Source: Sphingomonadales bacterium (GTDB lineage: Bacteria > Pseudomonadota > Alphaproteobacteria > Sphingomonadales > Sphingomonadaceae). From it: DNA of 13,217 nucleotides. The stretch is taken from assembly GCA_027489295.1 (NCBI GenBank), contig JAIYAA010000331.1, forward strand, positions 1 through 13,217. Direction: 5' to 3'. The notes under the pieces are model-generated. The model was not told the DNA's origin. It did no database searches and saw only the letters and a list, made by a program, of their open reading frames with translations. Made by a program: the position numbers and the translations under genes. This document shows positions 12,980 to 13,217 of the stretch, in pieces (position 1 is the first letter of the stretch; every line of letters begins with the position of its first letter).

Positions 12980-13217
12980 TGCGCGCACTCACCTGGCACG
13001 GCAAGCACGACGTCCGCGTCGACACGGTCGACGATCCCGAGATCCTCAACCCGCGCGATGCGATCATCAAGATAACCTCCACCGCGATCTGCGGTTCGGA
13101 TCTCCATCTGTATGACGGCTTCATCCCGACGATGATGGCCGGCGACATTCTCGGCCATGAATTCATGGGCGAGGTGGTCGAGGTCGGCCCCAAGTCGACG
13201 CTCCAGAAGGGGCAGCG
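12979..13217 (+). CDS. Zinc-dependent alcohol dehydrogenase, N-terminal part (3' end outside window)
   Basis: The first 79 codons of an MDR enzyme that continues beyond the right edge. [20 protein letters not shown] opens the protein. [13 protein letters not shown] at 36-48 carries the catalytic zinc Cys (C38) and its partner Asp (D41), and [14 protein letters not shown] at 58-71 carries the His-Glu pair (H60, E61). This pattern is typical of the glutathione-independent formaldehyde dehydrogenase / threonine dehydrogenase-like group. Unlike the MDR gene at 10152 it keeps the canonical Cys-x-Ser-Asp motif, so the two are not close paralogues. Coupled to the SRPBCC gene by a TGATG overlap with a GGAG just upstream. 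The likely role is aldehyde or alcohol detoxification under stress; the substrate is unknown. Confidence 0.9.
   Translation, partial: MRALTWHGKHDVRVDTVDDPEILNPRDAIIKITSTAICGSDLHLYDGFIPTMMAGDILGHEFMGEVVEVGPKSTLQKGQ

Noticed and set aside
1..13217. CRISPR array, tRNA/rRNA genes, transposases, IS ends or attachment sites
   Set aside because: None seen: no regularly spaced repeats, no cloverleaf-like segments, no mobile-element protein motifs.

Overview
The window is a dense, GC-rich stretch of a proteobacterial chromosome. It carries almost nothing but genes, joined by 4-bp (ATGA/GTGA) or 1-bp (TGATG) stop/start overlaps. Codon use, the DUF1003 and SRPBCC families, and GGAAC-N16/17-TGTT promoter motifs that resemble EcfG (alphaproteobacterial general stress sigma factor) sites suggest an alphaproteobacterium, most likely a sphingomonad. 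The taxonomy is inference; there is no rRNA or marker gene.

Layout. (1) Positions 1-5823, minus strand: one six-gene operon read right to left. It holds two NAD-dependent sugar-nucleotide epimerases/dehydratases (SDR), a GT4-type glycosyltransferase, and three consecutive related CgeB-like glycosyltransferases, the last cut by the window edge. All five internal junctions overlap by 4 bp. (2) Positions 5824-6059: an AT-richer divergent control region with one EcfG-like motif facing each way, a perfect dyad between them, and a leader hairpin before the rightward operon. (3) Positions 6060-9569, plus strand: histidine phosphatase, SAM methyltransferase, a GH-A-type glycosidase whose barrel segments look circularly permuted, and inositol-3-phosphate synthase, all overlapping. 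(4) Positions 9580-10104, minus strand: a DUF1003 membrane protein set convergently against the synthase with a 10-bp gap. (5) Positions 10152-12082, plus strand: an MDR (zinc alcohol dehydrogenase-like) enzyme overlapping a Gfo/Idh/MocA oxidoreductase. (6) Positions 12083-13217, plus strand: a separate small operon with a 49-residue proline-rich protein, an SRPBCC protein and the start of a zinc-dependent alcohol dehydrogenase. A hairpin could mask the ribosome binding site of its first gene.

How the genes may work together (inference). Regions 1-5 look like one biosynthetic locus for a glycosylated, probably methylated, inositol- or cyclitol-containing product. Glucose-6-phosphate would go to inositol-3-phosphate (ino1 product) and then to a free cyclitol through the histidine phosphatase. 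The two oxidoreductases and the methyltransferase would modify it, the epimerases would supply unusual nucleotide sugars, and up to four glycosyltransferases would build the glycan. The permuted glycosidase could trim or transglycosylate. Possible shared control by the general stress sigma factor hints at a stress-protective metabolite or surface glycan. The product is unknown and I do not recognise the whole locus as a described pathway.
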